This document shows, one piece after another, positions 28,976 through 31,654 of a stretch of 31,654 bases of DNA. This stretch comes from Schizophyllum amplum. Taxonomy: Eukaryota; Basidiomycota; Agaricomycetes; Agaricales; Schizophyllaceae. Each line of letters starts with the position of its first letter. Within the stretch, counting starts at the first letter, position 1. The position numbers and the translations under genes were made by a program. The stretch spans positions 1 to 31,654 of the forward strand of contig VDMD01000216.1 in NCBI GenBank assembly GCA_007026445.1, read 5' to 3'. The notes under the pieces were generated by a model. It was given only the letters and a program-made list of their open reading frames with translations. It was not told the origin of the DNA and did not search any database.

Positions 28976-31654
28976 ATGACTAGTCGACTAAAGCGCAAGC
29001 TCGGCGATGCTGGTGTTGACCTGACAAGCTCAAAAGTCAACGAGAACTTTTGTCTCGTACGGTGATTTTCAGCATGAACTGGGAAATTAGCTGACATGGT
29101 ACAAGGTGGGCACGCCGCTACCACCGCTAGAGAAGTCAAAGGACACAGGAGAATTCGTCCCGCTATGGAAACAAGAGGCGAGTTTACTTGCAAATTATCT
29201 ACTTTGGACTGCTGACAATTCGCGCAGGTCCGGGATGAAAAGGGACGGCGGCGGCTACATGGTGCATTCACGGGCGGGTTCTCTGCTGGGTACTTCAACA
29301 CGGTAGGATCCAAGGAAGGTGCGTATCGAAGCCCGTCAAATATGATATTTACTGAGATCTGTGTAGGATGGACGCCTTCAACTTTCGTATCCTCTCGCAA
29401 TGGCCGATCGAAGGTCAAGTCGGCACGCCCGGAAGACTTCATGGACGAAGAGGACTTGCAAGATATCCGTGACAGCCGGCAATTTGTGGACACTACGGAA
29501 CAGATGGATCTCGATGGTCGAGTGCAGGACCGGCCAGACGCAGGCGAAGAGTGCGTGCCAACATTTGCCTTGCGCAGGTTCACCGACTGACCCTCGCCCC
29601 AAATAGCTCCATTGCAAGCGCTCTTGAGCGGTCCATGCTCCCTCCTCCTACAGATTCCGCGGGCGCTCGCATCTTGAAGAAGATGGGATGGAAGCTCGGC
29701 CAGGGCATCGGTCCCCGGGTCTCGCTCCGCCAGCGTCGCATTCAGGATATACAAGCCGCTTCTGGCCATACACTAGCTGCCGATGACATTCAAGTCCCAG
29801 ACGATGAAGAAGAGGCAAAGAAGCATACTTATGCACCGCGTGATACTCCGGTTTTGCTGGTCGCACGGAAGGACAACTCCCATGGATTGGGATACCGCCC
29901 AGGAATGGGCTTGAATGAAAGTGCGGGGGCAGACAAAGCTGGCCTAACAGGTCCTAATTTGGCATGTGCGTACATGCCTTATCCCGTATCTTCTGTTCTG
30001 ACCAGCCTTTCTAGCTGGCTTTGGCCTTGGGGCGTTGAATGAAGCGGACGAGGATGATCTCGATGTCTACGACTCCGGCACACAAGTAACCCGGCGCGGA
30101 ACTGCCTACGATATCATTGATCGCGAAGAGGAGGATGAAATCGCCATCTCCAGCAAGCACGAGCTGAGAAGAGGCGAACCGCAGAAGGTGATTCCTTTGC
30201 CTGAAGGAAGGGCCGCTACTCACGCCTTGAAGAGATCAAGCGCATCAACACAAACATTCCGAGATGGACAGGTCGTGCTGTCAGACTTCCAGCTGTCAGA
30301 CAAGCCGGTATCAGAGATAGATGGTCAGTTGGGAACGTCTTTCGCGTGTTTAGCTTACCAACGTTAGTCCCTAGGTTCCCTCTGCCCGATGTTCCTACTG
30401 GATGGAGGCCAGATCCACGACGCGTCTGGGCGTCGGACAAAGAGAACGTGCAGCCTCCGGAACCGCGACCGCAAGCACCCATCCCATATGGGAAGTGGAA
30501 GGAGTCTGGCAAGACAGCCGATGAGGTATGAGTGACCCTTTCTGCTTCCACCATGTGCTCAACATCAGTGCAGCGTGGAAACCTCCTAGGAGAGACTCCT
30601 CTTCCTGCCGCTCCACGATCTGTGTTCGATTCATGTCCAAGAAAGACCGAGAGCGTCTTCAGAAGATCGCGGCGGGCGTTCACGAGAAGCCACCAGCTAC
30701 TGAGATTGCGTACCCTCATTGGACGACATATCGCACATGCGGCTCTCAAAGGTACCAGCCTTTTGCAGCCGATCCGGCGAAGCACGCACGCTACGTCGTC
30801 TACCTCGAATCCCAGGCCGATGCCTCTGGCCAGGGCCCACACCTACAAGCCCAGTCTGGCCAGTCGGTGTCGGCGTTTAACAAGGAGCTCGAAGACTATG
30901 CCAAAGCCGCCGCGATGTTCAAGCCCATGTCCGATGCCATGGCGGGCCGCTTCACGACCGCAGCGCACGTCGAGCAGGCGAAGAACGTGCCCGAAGGCCT
31001 GATATTCATCAAGGCGGAGCCCGACGCTGTTGACATGACGAAGGAGACCGCCGAGGAGTCGAAGACGGAGGAGGAGCTGAGCCCGAAGGCACAGGCAGCG
31101 CGCGTGGGTATGTTTGGTGCGCTCACGCGTGAGGTGAAGCCATGGCGTCCAGATCGTCTTCTTTGCAAACGATTCGGCGTTAAGGAGCCCGAGCTTCATG
31201 CGTCAGAAACGGATCAGTCAACGCAGAAGACCGCGGGACACGTACACCAAGACCGACCTGGAGGTGGCCGTAGCCGCGGAGCGAGCGCATGCTGAGCAGG
31301 AACGCGCAGCGGCGGGCAACGGCCCACGCGATCTTGCCAACGTGGGGCTGGGCGAAGACGAAACGCAGGGACGCGATACCCTCACTTACGAGAGGCCCGC
31401 GATGGACGTGTTCAAGGCTATATTCGCCAGCGACGACGAGGACAGTGGAGATGAGGGGGAGAATGAGATGGAGGTTGATGATCCACCGCCAGCTTCTGCA
31501 CCTGTGGTCGCCGGGTCGAGTCCCAAACGAAAGCCGAATGCGGGGGTCGTCGACATGACACGTTCAAGCCGACGTTCGTACCCCGGGAGGCGCGGACGAC
31601 GAAGGAGAGCAGCGCCGTGAAGCCGAAGAAAGACAAGAAGAAAAAGGAGAAGCG
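28976..31654 (+). CDS. GPATCH1-like G-patch splicing protein (3' end cut by window; internal frame breaks)
   Basis: Role by family: spliceosome-associated G-patch protein, a nuclear cofactor of a DEAH helicase. Exons 28976-29056, 29106-29177, 29228-29318, 29367-29550, 29607-29965, 30015-30323, 30368-30525 and 30574 on. Seen: GTPLPPLEK and EFVPLWKQEVRDEKGRRRLH; GGFSAGYFNTVGSKEGW; TPSTFVSSRNGR; the G-patch ILKKMGWKLGQGIGPR (exon 5); GFGLGALNEADEDDLDVYD; GNLLGETPLPAAPRSVFD; MSKKDRERLQKIAAG; and CKRFGVKEPEL, then an acidic/Lys-rich tail. Intron 2 (29178-29227) is GC-AG. Odd: after VFD (30628-30630) the family sequence resumes one frame away. Further shifts near 31234 and 31556, and probably 30713-30755, are needed to follow the expected protein. 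These could be assembly errors or true decay. The start at 28976 is the ATG in frame with the conserved N-terminus. The stop lies outside the window. Confidence 0.82.

Overview
This window is fungal nuclear DNA, most likely from an agaricomycete basidiomycete and plausibly a member of the Polyporales (an inference from style; I ran no search). The signs are GC-rich coding sequence, many tiny introns (nearly all 44-67 nt, with CTRAY-like branch sites and GT..AG ends), densely packed genes on both strands with gaps of tens to hundreds of bases, a basidiomycete-type F-box protein and a fungal Dicer. All exon maps below were built by hand by joining frames at splice sites. For most genes the joined length divides exactly by three and the protein matches its family from end to end.

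Layout. 1-1356 (-): 5' part of an Atg22-like vacuolar transporter that runs off the window. 2419-3521 (+): secreted CE1/PHB-depolymerase-type esterase. 3824-4442 (+): small Cdc25/rhodanese-fold phosphatase of the Ibp1/Ych1 type. 4969-7074 (+): Dal5-type MFS permease in 12 exons behind a TATA box and three GATAAG sites. 7112-12034 (-): complete Dicer, 1541 aa, only 37 nt tail-to-tail from the permease. 12431-14101 (-): F-box protein. 14354-17182 (+): coiled-coil ADIP/Msd1-like protein with a long basic tail. 17479-19524 (+): SLX1 endonuclease subunit with an AT-hook tail. 19643-22292 (-): bromodomain/BAH subunit of an RSC-type chromatin remodeller. 22831-23604 (-): DNA polymerase delta subunit 4. 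23757-23830 (+): tRNA-Ile(AAU). 24098-24660: short non-autonomous transposon with an 8-bp target duplication. 24661-28975: gene-poor stretch holding a possible decayed spliced ORF and a two-hairpin structure ending in a T run. 28976-end (+): GPATCH1-type G-patch splicing protein, cut by the window end.

The genes are mostly conserved housekeeping genes, not a co-regulated cluster. SLX1, the RSC subunit and POLD4 form a compact genome-maintenance/chromatin neighbourhood. The Dicer gene converges on the permease gene closely enough that read-through transcripts from the pair could form dsRNA.

The most useful second-look items are: the hAT-like MITE inserted precisely inside a tandem duplication; repeated AT-hook/acidic modules in the SLX1 tail; a lysine-rich insertion splitting RNase IIIa of Dicer; two GC-AG introns; an 11-nt microexon; a hairpin pair that could be a small structured RNA; and apparent one-base indels that break frame in Atg22, the ADIP-like gene and GPATCH1 but not in their long neighbours. 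I see no convincing evidence for a wholly new multi-gene system.
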